Origin: CALXXL01 sp034926605
Lineage (GTDB): Bacteria; Verrucomicrobiota; Lentisphaeria; Victivallales; Victivallaceae
NCBI GenBank assembly: GCA_034926605.1
Contig: JAYFQV010000010.1
Coordinates: 1 to 64,000, forward strand
DNA: 64,000 bases
Direction of reading: 5' to 3'
Under the pieces are notes generated by a model that did no database searches, was not told the DNA's origin, and saw nothing but the letters and a program-made list of their open reading frames with translations. Of the stretch, positions 17,053 through 24,263 are shown in pieces. Within the stretch, counting starts at the first letter, position 1, and each line of letters opens with the position of its first letter. The position numbers were made by a program, and so were the translations under genes.

Positions 17053-18141
17053 TTATCCCTTCACCGGCAGTGCCGGCAGAATAAGCAGCAGCAATCCCGC
17101 GATTCCAGCCGTCCATTGCAGCCGGACGCCGATGCGGGTCTCCTGTTCGGTACCGGATAACGAGGTATAGGGCGAGGCCCCGGTATAGGCTAGCATCAGG
17201 AAAGAAGAGACGCCCAGCGTCAGGAGGACCCATCCTGCCGCCTGCATCGTATCGGTTGCTGTGCGGAGCGGCAGCAGTCCGGCGGCCAGCATGATTGCCA
17301 GCGCCAGAAGGCCGGAAAACGCCCCTTTTACCGCGAAGGCCCGCCCCGGAAGCCACGGAAAAAACACCGGTCCCAGTATTACGCCGCCGGCGAATGCGAT
17401 CAGCAGCCGTGCCGCCGACCGTACAAAATGAGCCGGGGCATAATCGCCGGCACCGATCGCGGCCGCAACCGCGGATACGATCATTATCGCCGCCAGCCAC
17501 TTCGACCAGTGCACGATTTCCACCGGCGCCACCGCCAGCCGTTCCCCAAGGTGGAAAGAGACGGTGCGCATCTCGGCGGAGGCGCGCATGCCATCTTTCA
17601 TGAATTTCGGCAGGTCGGCCGCACGAACCGGCCCGTAGACAACATTGAACCCGCTGGCGGCGTGAACTTCGTGCGCGGCGATTCCCGGAGCGCCAAGCTG
17701 CGGCAACACCAGCGTGCGGTGCCCGACCAGCCCGGCCAGACGGGTGACCGCGATGCGGTCGACCAGTTCAGCCGTGCCGAAGGTGCCTTTCCCGGCGGCG
17801 CACCAGACGTTTACGCCCTTGGTGTCCAGAACCAGCAGCCATGCGTCCATGCCGCGGATCGCCCGCCGCAGATGGTCTACGGTCAGCTTGTAGTTGGCCG
17901 TCACCAGCACCGGAGATTGCCCGGTGGGAGAGCCGGAGGCGTACAGACCGGGAGGCACGGCGTAATCCATGCGTCCGATGTCCAGCCGCACCCGGATCGC
18001 GCCAAGCCGGTCACGCCATGACCAGTCGTGGTCGATCCTGCCTACCGGGCCGACCGGGGTGGACAGCACCCCGGAGACAAACCGCACGGCTGTTTGAGCG
18101 CCGGCCGGCGAGGAACACCCGCTTTTCGCGCAATCGTTCAT
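17053..18141 (-). CDS. hgcA: HgcA, corrinoid mercury methyltransferase
   Basis: A 362-residue protein that transfers a methyl group from its corrinoid to Hg(II), producing methylmercury. The N-terminal corrinoid-binding domain contains the diagnostic cap-helix motif NVWCAAGK at residues 111-118, with Cys 114 as lower axial ligand of cobalt. VLVTANYKLTVD precedes it and LPQLGAPG follows, both typical of HgcA. Five membrane helices occupy residues about 215-360, as in characterised HgcA; the related CdhD/AcsC corrinoid proteins lack them. It starts 3 nt after the stop codon of the PEP-mutase-family gene and ends 4 nt before hgcB. Its position within an ArsR-headed operon with arsC and acr3 implies metalloid-responsive expression. 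Confidence 0.96.
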   Translation of the reverse strand: MNDCAKSGCSSPAGAQTAVRFVSGVLSTPVGPVGRIDHDWSWRDRLGAIRVRLDIGRMDYAVPPGLYASGSPTGQSPVLVTANYKLTVDHLRRAIRGMDAWLLVLDTKGVNVWCAAGKGTFGTAELVDRIAVTRLAGLVGHRTLVLPQLGAPGIAAHEVHAASGFNVVYGPVRAADLPKFMKDGMRASAEMRTVSFHLGERLAVAPVEIVHWSKWLAAIMIVSAVAAAIGAGDYAPAHFVRSAARLLIAFAGGVILGPVFFPWLPGRAFAVKGAFSGLLALAIMLAAGLLPLRTATDTMQAAGWVLLTLGVSSFLMLAYTGASPYTSLSGTEQETRIGVRLQWTAGIAGLLLLILPALPVKG

Positions 18142-18144
18142 TGA

Positions 18145-18978
18145 TCAGGCCTTTTCTCTCATCAACGCATTTATTTCGCCGGGACCGCATATCGACTTGT
18201 TTTGCGTCAGCTCCCGGAATGTCCCGGTGTCGCGGATGTTTTTAAGGTTGGCCCGCAGCGCGGCGATCACCGTCATGATTGCGATTGCGGGCAGGCTGAC
18301 CCGGGCCACTCCGCGGTCCAGCAGTTCCCGGATTGAAAAACTGCCGATATTGTAAGTCAGTCCGGCGGCGATGCTGACCGGGCCGGGGATTTCCCTTACC
18401 AGCGTTTCAACCTCATCAAGAGAGGCGACCTTGGTGACGAACACCATGTCAGCGCCGGCTTCCAGAAACATGTTTCCCCGGATGATGCTTTCCTTCAGTC
18501 CATTCCGTCGGTCTTCTCCGGCCATAAGCGCGTCGGTTCTGGCGTTGATGACCAGTTCCGGATTTCCGGCTTCGGCGGCGGCGGCGCGGGCGGAGCGGAT
18601 ATTGGCCGCCGCGCTTTCACGGTCGCTCACTCTGACTTCGGGGATATGGTGAATCCGGTCTTCGAGGTTGATTCCGGCCGCTCCGGCGCGGACGTAGGCG
18701 GCAACGGTTCCGGCGATGTCGCCGAATCCCTCCTCGCCGTCCGCCATCACCGGGACCGCAACGCTTTGAACTATTGCCCGGGTGACCGAGAGATTCCGGT
18801 CCGGCCCGAGGTCGTCCTCGTCAAGCCCGCCGGCGGCAATCGCCATGCTGTAGCCGGAACACTGTACCGCGGAGAATCCGGCCTGCTCGATCAGCATCGC
18901 CGACAACGGGTCGTAGGCATCCGGCATCACCAGCCCGCCGGAGCGGATCATGGACTTCAATTTCTGCGAACAGTTCAT
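18145..18978 (-). CDS. Isocitrate lyase/PEP mutase-family protein in the hgc operon
   Basis: A 277-residue TIM-barrel protein of the isocitrate lyase/phosphoenolpyruvate mutase superfamily. Family landmarks are DAYDPLSAMLIEQAGF, VQCSGYSMA, PVMADGEEGFGD (metal-binding acidic stretch) and INLEDR. The catalytic KRCGH loop of isocitrate and methylisocitrate lyases is absent, and the EDK...NS loop of true PEP mutase is not seen. A C-C lyase or oxaloacetate decarboxylase-like activity is more likely than either. ATG 18978 has GGAGG 8 nt upstream. It lies 2 nt after arsR1 and 3 nt before hgcA, so it is fully embedded in the hgc unit. Its role there is unknown. Confidence 0.8.
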   Translation of the reverse strand: MNCSQKLKSMIRSGGLVMPDAYDPLSAMLIEQAGFSAVQCSGYSMAIAAGGLDEDDLGPDRNLSVTRAIVQSVAVPVMADGEEGFGDIAGTVAAYVRAGAAGINLEDRIHHIPEVRVSDRESAAANIRSARAAAAEAGNPELVINARTDALMAGEDRRNGLKESIIRGNMFLEAGADMVFVTKVASLDEVETLVREIPGPVSIAAGLTYNIGSFSIRELLDRGVARVSLPAIAIMTVIAALRANLKNIRDTGTFRELTQNKSICGPGEINALMREKA

Positions 18979-18980
18979 GG

Positions 18981-19352
18981 TTATTTTCCTCCACAATGGC
19001 AGCTCATGGTTTTTTCGGCATTCACCCGCTGCCGGATTTCCGCCAGTCGGGCCGAATCCGCGGTTATCGTCGGATCGTTTTTGATCAGCCGCAGCAGCCA
19101 TGAAACGATTTCGGACTGGGCCGAGCCGTCCGTCCCGTCCGTCAGCCGGTAATAAGTCCATTTTCCCGCGCGGCGGGTCTCAACCAGCCCGGCCTGCTTG
19201 AGAATCGACATGTGCTTGGATACCGTGGACGGAGCCAGCCGCAGCATTTCAATGATCCGGCAGACACACAGTTCACCGTTTTGCAGCATGGCCAATGCCC
19301 GCAGACGGTTTTCATCCGACATCGCTTTGGTGATGTTTAATATCTTTTTCAC
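18981..19352 (-). CDS. arsR: ArsR-family repressor of the hgcAB-arsC-acr3 operon
   Basis: A winged-helix metalloregulator of about 123 residues. The metal-sensing box ELCVCRIIEML is in the ArsR alpha-3 position, followed by the recognition helix APSTVSKHMSILKQAGLV and wing RRAGKWTYYRL. A second cysteine cluster, MSCHCGGK, ends the protein. I place the start at GTG 19352, 6 nt after AGGAG; ATG 19358 is in frame but abuts the SD directly. It is the first gene of the unit, 2 nt before the PEP-mutase-family gene. Two inverted repeats in the 100 bp upstream are candidate operators. It is expected to release DNA on binding As(III) or a related thiophilic ion. Confidence 0.9.
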   Translation of the reverse strand: MKKILNITKAMSDENRLRALAMLQNGELCVCRIIEMLRLAPSTVSKHMSILKQAGLVETRRAGKWTYYRLTDGTDGSAQSEIVSWLLRLIKNDPTITADSARLAEIRQRVNAEKTMSCHCGGK

Positions 19353-19367
19353 AATCATCTCCTACAA

Positions 19368-19383
19368 TTCGCCATATGACGAA
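19368..19383. promoter_or_regulatory. Candidate ArsR operator (proximal)
   Basis: Near-perfect 16-bp inverted repeat TTCGCCATATGACGAA, a single mismatch pair about its centre, located 16-31 bp upstream of the arsR1 start. The size and position fit an autoregulatory ArsR site. Confidence 0.55.
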
Positions 19384-19405
19384 ATGTATATCCCGAAAAA
19401 TATAT

Positions 19406-19423
19406 TTCAAATTCCGATTTGAA
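19406..19423. promoter_or_regulatory. Second inverted repeat upstream of arsR1
   Basis: Perfect 7-bp arms TTCAAAT and ATTTGAA separated by 4 bp, in the A+T-rich promoter region. It may be a second operator. It overlaps TATATT- and TATACA-like -10 candidates, none of which has a clean -35. Confidence 0.4.
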
Positions 19424-19457
19424 AATTCCGGTGAAATAATTATCAATGCCAGCCGGA

Positions 19458-20141
19458 TCAGAACTTCAACGTAAAGGCGATGGTCATGTAAAGGCCGACG
19501 GCGAGGAAAACCGCGCCGGTGATGCGCTGCGCCCATACCTCGAACGCGGACAGTCGGTCGTAAGCCCGTCCTATGCGGTTTGCGCCGAAGGCCAGCATGA
19601 ACGCGAAGACAGCCACCGGCAATCCGGTGGCAATTCCGAATATGGCCGGCATCATCACGCCGGAGCGCATTTTCACCGCCATCGGCAGCAGGCTGCCGAA
19701 AAACAGCGCCGCCGAGGTGGGGCAGAACGACATCGCAAAAACCAATCCCAGCAGAAACGCGCCTCCTGATCCGGTGTTTTCAAGCCGCTTCATGACGGCG
19801 CCGCCGATCCGGGGCACGGGGAGCTTGAGCAGATTCAGCAGCACCATCGCCACCAGAACCAGCAATGGTCCCATCAGCAGCGTCATGTATTTTTCCAGCG
19901 TGTGCGATATCGCCGGAGCCGCCAGCAGCCCGCCGGCGAGGACGCCCCCCAGTGCCGCGTAGGCCACCGTGCGCCCCAGAGTGTACAGCAACCCCGCCCC
20001 AAGCACCCGGCCGACCGACCGCACCCGCCGTCCGATGAATCCGACGGCGGCGATGTTGGAGGCCAGCGGACAGGGGCTGATCGCACAGAGCAGCCCCAGC
20101 CATGCCGCCGAACCGCAGGCGAGGATGTACTCCTGACTCAC
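19458..20141 (-). CDS. arsG: ArsG-type transporter (DsbD/CcdA fold), putative organoarsenical efflux
   Basis: A 227-residue membrane protein of about six helices in the DsbD/CcdA/SulfiteExporter-like fold. Conserved cysteine-proline motifs are LLCAISPCPLASNIAAVGFI near the N-terminus and MSFCPTSAALFFGSLLP in the middle. Proteins with this layout next to ArsE and ArsF domains are the ArsG permeases, reported to extrude trivalent aromatic arsenicals. Here it starts inside the stop of the ArsEF fusion (20138-20141 overlap), supporting a joint function. The exact substrate is inferred from family and context. Confidence 0.8.
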   Translation of the reverse strand: MSQEYILACGSAAWLGLLCAISPCPLASNIAAVGFIGRRVRSVGRVLGAGLLYTLGRTVAYAALGGVLAGGLLAAPAISHTLEKYMTLLMGPLLVLVAMVLLNLLKLPVPRIGGAVMKRLENTGSGGAFLLGLVFAMSFCPTSAALFFGSLLPMAVKMRSGVMMPAIFGIATGLPVAVFAFMLAFGANRIGRAYDRLSAFEVWAQRITGAVFLAVGLYMTIAFTLKF

Positions 20142-20890
20142 TTCATTTGCTCCACGCCGTTCTGGATATAGGCGGTGAGCTGCTCCGGATTCTTGACCAG
20201 CGTCCAGACTTCCGGGAACTTTTCGATCCGGTCGCCCTTCTGCATAACCACGATCTTGGAATCAAGCCCGAAGTCCTGTACGAAATGTTCATTTCCCGGT
20301 TCGTCGACATTGACCGACCGGAAAACGACGGTTCCGTCCGCCAGCTCCGGCGCGAACTTGTCCTCCACTGCCTTGCGGGTGATTTCTTCGATCTTGTTGC
20401 AGGTCATGCAGCGGCGGTCGCCGTGGAAGTAATAGACGGTCAGCACCTTGTCTTTTATCGGGGAGGACACCGCTTCTGCCCCGGCCGCCGCGGAAGCCGG
20501 AGGCCCGGCCTTGATCTCGCGGTAAACCATGATGCCGATGCTCGCCATCACGAAAAGCAGCAGCAGCAGCGCGATGATGCGTTTGGCCGGCGATGATCCG
20601 GCAAAGCAGCAGCATGGCGGTTCCGAGCCGGTCGCGCCGTCGCAGGAACATTCCGGCGCGCCGCCCAGAAATTCGGTGATTTCAGTTGAGGAAAGCACTT
20701 TTCCGGAACTGACTATTTTGCCGTCCACCGCCAGTGCCGGGGTCATCATTACGCCGGCTGCCACGATCGCGTCCATATCGGTGACTTTTTCGAGCTCGGC
20801 GTCGATGCCGGCGGATTTGACCGCCGCTTCGGCGTTGGCATACAGTTTTTTGCATTTGTCGCAACCGGAGCCGTAGATCTGGATTTTCAT
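20138..20890 (-). CDS. Fused ArsE-like and ArsF-like redox protein
   Basis: A 250-residue protein in three parts. Residues 1-77 are a small thioredoxin-like domain (IYGSGCDKCKKLYANAEAA with a CxxC, then MMTPALAVDG with the cis-proline). This is the redox-disulfide type seen in ArsE. Residues about 78-130 contain a cysteine-rich linker (SCDG, PPCCCF) and one membrane helix (IIALLLLLFVMASIGIMVY). Residues about 145-250 match the ArsF family, with the signature YFHGDRRCMTCNKIEE. ArsE and ArsF are separate genes in the described arsEFG operon, so this is a fusion that tethers both to the membrane beside ArsG. Confidence 0.8.
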   Translation of the reverse strand: MKIQIYGSGCDKCKKLYANAEAAVKSAGIDAELEKVTDMDAIVAAGVMMTPALAVDGKIVSSGKVLSSTEITEFLGGAPECSCDGATGSEPPCCCFAGSSPAKRIIALLLLLFVMASIGIMVYREIKAGPPASAAAGAEAVSSPIKDKVLTVYYFHGDRRCMTCNKIEEITRKAVEDKFAPELADGTVVFRSVNVDEPGNEHFVQDFGLDSKIVVMQKGDRIEKFPEVWTLVKNPEQLTAYIQNGVEQMK

Positions 20891-20906
20891 TTTCCTGCCC
20901 TTTTTA

Positions 20907-21875
20907 TTAGAATATCAAGTTTAGTGTCCAGCCGCAAAGAGTGAAGAAGACCAGGAGGTAAGCCGCAAATATGATCAGCAGCCGTATGCTCATGACCTTT
21001 TTCAGCATGATGAACTCCGGCAGGCTTGCCGCCGTCGTCGACAGCATGAACGCGAACGCGGTACCGACCGGAAGGCCTTTCTGGATCAGCGCCCCGATTA
21101 CCGGGATTACTCCGGTGGCGTTGGCGTAGCTCGGAATGCCGATCATCACCGCCAGCGGGACGCTCCACCACTGGCCGCCGCCAAGATTCTGCGAGATGAA
21201 TTCGTCCGGCACGAATCCGTGCAGCAGCGCGCCAAGCGCGATGCCGCCGACAACCCACAGCCAGATGCGCCTGAAAATGTCGGCAACCTCTTTCCGGGCG
21301 AACTTGTGCCGGAATTTCCAGGTGACGGCCGGTTCGGCGGCAGAACCGGAGCAGCCGCAGCACCCGCAGGCGGGGGGCGTGGCGACGTCGAGAAAGCGGT
21401 CCGCCCGGATCGCGTCGAAGAAAAATCCGGCCAGTATTCCGGCCAGCATGCCGAATCCGACGTAGACGCCGGTAAGCTTCCATCCGACCATTCCGCCCAG
21501 CATGACTACCGCCGCCTCGTTTATCATCGGCGAGGTGACGAGGAACGCCATGGTGATGCCGATCGGTATCCGCGCGGCGGTAAATCCCAGAAACAGCGGG
21601 ATGCTTGAACATGAACAGAACGGCGTGACCGCTCCCAGCAGCACCGCCAGAATGTACCCGGCAAAACGGCTGCGTCCGGAAAGAAACGCCCGGATCCGTT
21701 CCACCGGCAGCCCGGCCCGGATCAGGCCGATGCAGTAGATCATGACCGCCAGCATTACAAATATTTTGGTGGTGTCTTCGATGAAGAAATGCACGCCGCC
21801 GCCCAGCCGGGTCGCCGGCCCGAGGCCGAACACGCCATAGGTCAGCCAGTCCGCCAGTTTTGTGAATAAAATCAT
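20907..21875 (-). CDS. ArsP/SO_0444-like permease (DUF318)
   Basis: A 322-residue permease with about eight helices. The family signature GAVTPFCSCSSIPLFLGF lies in helix 3, a second half-repeat motif is IGIPSYANATGVIPVIGALI, and a central loop is cysteine-rich (PPACGCCGCSGS). The DUF318 family includes ArsP, an exporter of trivalent organoarsenicals, and related metal exporters. The Cys pairs fit binding of a thiophilic substrate. It lies 47 nt after arsR2 and 16 nt before the ArsEF fusion, so it belongs to the same unit. Confidence 0.85.
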   Translation of the reverse strand: MILFTKLADWLTYGVFGLGPATRLGGGVHFFIEDTTKIFVMLAVMIYCIGLIRAGLPVERIRAFLSGRSRFAGYILAVLLGAVTPFCSCSSIPLFLGFTAARIPIGITMAFLVTSPMINEAAVVMLGGMVGWKLTGVYVGFGMLAGILAGFFFDAIRADRFLDVATPPACGCCGCSGSAAEPAVTWKFRHKFARKEVADIFRRIWLWVVGGIALGALLHGFVPDEFISQNLGGGQWWSVPLAVMIGIPSYANATGVIPVIGALIQKGLPVGTAFAFMLSTTAASLPEFIMLKKVMSIRLLIIFAAYLLVFFTLCGWTLNLIF

Positions 21876-21922
21876 GTCTTTATCCTGATATTTGGTTTAA
21901 TGACAAAATGTTCGTTAAAAAA

Positions 21923-22204
21923 TTATTTGTTCTCCAGACAGGCGAGCATCGACAATATACAGGGGCACACCAATCGGTAAAAGACCGATTTTCCGCGTTT
22001 GTCATCCTCGATCACTCCGGCCCGTTTCAGTATGGCCAGATGCTGGCTGATGGTGGAAAAGTCGACGCCCACCGCCTCCACGAACTCGCAGACGCAGTGT
22101 TCGCCGTCGGCCAGTTGTTTGACGATCCAGAGCCGGGTGGGGTGCCCCAGCGCCTTGAACACTTCGGCCTCCCGTTTGCAGCGGTTTTTGTCGTATTTCA
22201 GCAT
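21923..22204 (-). CDS. arsR: ArsR-family repressor of the arsEFG-like operon
   Basis: A 93-residue winged-helix protein. The sensing box is EHCVCEFVEAVGVD, the recognition helix FSTISQHLAILKRAGVI, and the wing DDKRGKSVFYRL. A further Cys pair occurs near the C-terminus (LVCPCILSMLACLE), which resembles the As(III) site of ArsR variants using C-terminal cysteines. ATG 22204 is preceded by AAAGGA at 6 nt. Its own promoter carries a palindrome between -35 and -10. The protein differs markedly from the ArsR at 18981, so the two operons may respond to different ligands. Confidence 0.88.
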   Translation of the reverse strand: MLKYDKNRCKREAEVFKALGHPTRLWIVKQLADGEHCVCEFVEAVGVDFSTISQHLAILKRAGVIEDDKRGKSVFYRLVCPCILSMLACLENK

Positions 22205-22226
22205 GTCAATCCTTTTGTCATTTGGC

Positions 22227-22254
22227 AATATAACATAATATTCCGAATATGCAA
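22227..22254 (-). promoter_or_regulatory. arsR2 operon promoter
   Basis: On the minus strand TTGCAT (22254-22249), 16-bp spacer, TATATT (22232-22227). Confidence 0.75.
22238..22250. promoter_or_regulatory. Candidate ArsR2 operator
   Basis: Perfect palindrome ATATTC-C-GAATAT within the spacer of the arsR2 promoter, where a bound repressor would block polymerase. It differs in sequence from the arsR1 repeats. Confidence 0.6.
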
Positions 22255-22332
22255 GCCGTCCGTGCAATTTTATGGCAACATCCGGCGGGGCGGCAGAATG
22301 GCGCCGTTGCGTCGGGTATTCGGGATTTTACT

Positions 22333-22361
22333 TTGACAATCGGAGCCGGATGGAATATATT
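22333..22361 (+). promoter_or_regulatory. Promoter of the heparinase-like gene
   Basis: TTGACA (22333-22338), 17-bp spacer, TATATT (22356-22361), about 40 bp upstream of the ATG at 22403. Confidence 0.8.
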
Positions 22362-22402
22362 ATTGTTAAGAAATCGAACAAACATATGCGGGGGATAAAC
22401 CA

Positions 22403-24253
22403 ATGACAGAATCTTACAGCCCGTCCGCGGAGCATGAACGGCCGCTGCCGCGTTTTCCTTATGGTCGTTTTTTCGCAAAATTCAGTGTGTGGGAATATGT
22501 TCCGATGGATCAGGGGGGTAAACTTGTACTGCTGAATCTGATCGGCTCGGAGGACGACGCCGGGATCGCCAATGCTCTGATGCGTCCGGATTTTATGAAA
22601 AATTGGGAAGATCAGGCATACCTGGAGGAGACGGAGATAGAGAAGTCGGTCTGGCTGAACCGCTGGTACTTTCTGGCGTCTTTTGCGAACATACATGCAA
22701 AAACATCGGAAAAGTGGGCGCTGGATTGGATAATCGACTTCCTGCATGAATGGATACGGAAAAATCCGCCGGGCGGCGGGCGGGCGGAAGGCGCTTCGAA
22801 ATATACCTGGTTCGATATGCAGGTGGCGTGGCGGACCTACATTCTGGCAGTGGTAATCCAGCTGTGCGGCGATTCGCTGCCGGAGGCGGAGCGGGCATTT
22901 TTATACGAACTGCTTGAGACGCACGCGAAAAGGTTGGGGGATTTCTTTGCGCCGCAGCCGTTTGGAGTCGGCAACCACCAGTCTCACGGGGCTTTTGCGA
23001 TGCTGCTGGCCGGGACGCTGTTTCCCGGTCTTGCCAACGCCGGAACTTTGCGGGCGCGGGGATTGGAGATATTGAACCACCACATGGAGAATGCGTTTTT
23101 CGGGGATGGAAATTCAGTGGAGCTGTCTCCCGGGTATTATCCGTTTATCGTCTCCATATTCCGCGACGCGTTTCTGCTGTGCCGCGAAAACGGCATCGCT
23201 CTCGACGGAATATGGGAGCGGCGGTTGCGCCAGTTCCATAGATTTTTGAAACTGACCGCTCAGCCGGATATGACTACCCCGCCGGTCAATGACTCCACCG
23301 AGATGCCCGTCGGGGTGTCGGTTGCGGTACTCGAGGATATACTCGGGATTGCGCCGGAGAGCGTACCGGTTGAAACCTGTGCGTTCGCGGAATCGAATCA
23401 GGCGGTCATGCGGGCCGGACGGGGAGGCGGAGACTATATTTTCCTCGACGCCGGCGGCAGGCGGCTGTGGCACTGGCATTGCGGCAAACTCGGCTTCCAG
23501 TTCTGGTGGCGCTCGGAGCCCTTGCTGGTGGACAGCGGGGTTTCCAACTATGACGATCCGCTGCGCGAGATATGGTACGCCACCGCCGCCGCCCACAATA
23601 CTATTCTGGTCGACGGCAACGGGGACGCCATGCGCAGCCAGATCAACTTCGCGCGGATGTCCGACGGGCCGTCAAAGCTGATATGTCTGGAAGATTCGGA
23701 AGCATTTTCCCGTGGCGCGATGTCCTCGCGCATTGCCGCCGGAAATGACACCGTGAACTGGGTACGGAACATCATCATGGTAAAAGGCCGGTTTGTAATC
23801 GTCACCGATTCTGTGTCCGGCGATATGCCGCATGATGTGCAGTGGCTGTTTCACGGTGCGGCCGGATCGGTGGCGTCGCGTTTCGACGATTGCGCGGCGC
23901 TGGTCAAAACCGCCGGGACGGATCTGCTGATAAAAGCTTTTCCATCCGCCGGGGGGCCGCGTCTCGATTCCACATATCCGCCGGGACTGGTCAATCGCGG
24001 CGGAAGCAATCTGCGCGGCGCGCTGGCCCGGTTTCGGGCGCGCGGCACCGGCGTATTCGGAGCGTTTTTGCTTTATCCGGCGCTTTCGGGAGACGGGGGC
24101 GGCGGATTGTCGCTTGAAATCGAGACGGTTCCCGGCGGCATTGAACTGGCGGTGGAACATGCGGGATGTCTTTATACCGTTGCCGTCACGGACGGCGCGA
24201 TCGCCGGCGGTGAATGCGGCGTGGACTGCAGGGCGGCCGGTGCGTTGCAGTGA
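22403..24253 (+). CDS. Heparinase II/III family polysaccharide lyase-like protein
   Basis: A 616-residue protein with the two-domain layout of heparinase II/III and alginate lyases. The N-terminal half is an (alpha/alpha) toroid with GVGNHQSHGAFAML and LSPGYYPFIVSIFRDA (about 190-250). The C-terminal half is a beta-sandwich starting near LRLWHWHCGKLGFQFW and LLVDSGVSNYDD, followed by AAAHNTILVDG, the typical H-N-T motif of the family. The catalytic Asn/His and Tyr/His sets are plausibly NHQSH, the AAAHNT histidine and nearby tyrosines. No signal peptide is visible, so cytosolic action on imported uronate oligosaccharides is inferred. Substrate unknown. Confidence 0.8.
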   Translation: MTESYSPSAEHERPLPRFPYGRFFAKFSVWEYVPMDQGGKLVLLNLIGSEDDAGIANALMRPDFMKNWEDQAYLEETEIEKSVWLNRWYFLASFANIHAKTSEKWALDWIIDFLHEWIRKNPPGGGRAEGASKYTWFDMQVAWRTYILAVVIQLCGDSLPEAERAFLYELLETHAKRLGDFFAPQPFGVGNHQSHGAFAMLLAGTLFPGLANAGTLRARGLEILNHHMENAFFGDGNSVELSPGYYPFIVSIFRDAFLLCRENGIALDGIWERRLRQFHRFLKLTAQPDMTTPPVNDSTEMPVGVSVAVLEDILGIAPESVPVETCAFAESNQAVMRAGRGGGDYIFLDAGGRRLWHWHCGKLGFQFWWRSEPLLVDSGVSNYDDPLREIWYATAAAHNTILVDGNGDAMRSQINFARMSDGPSKLICLEDSEAFSRGAMSSRIAAGNDTVNWVRNIIMVKGRFVIVTDSVSGDMPHDVQWLFHGAAGSVASRFDDCAALVKTAGTDLLIKAFPSAGGPRLDSTYPPGLVNRGGSNLRGALARFRARGTGVFGAFLLYPALSGDGGGGLSLEIETVPGGIELAVEHAGCLYTVAVTDGAIAGGECGVDCRAAGALQ

Positions 24254-24263
24254 CAGCCGGCGG

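Noticed and set aside
17053..18141. Identification of the corrinoid protein as CdhD/AcsC (CO dehydrogenase complex)
   Set aside because: The NVWCAAGK motif, five membrane helices and the adjacent HgcB-type ferredoxin fit HgcA; no other Wood-Ljungdahl genes are nearby.
18145..18978. Isocitrate or methylisocitrate lyase assignment
   Set aside because: The catalytic KRCGH loop is missing, so only superfamily membership is claimed.
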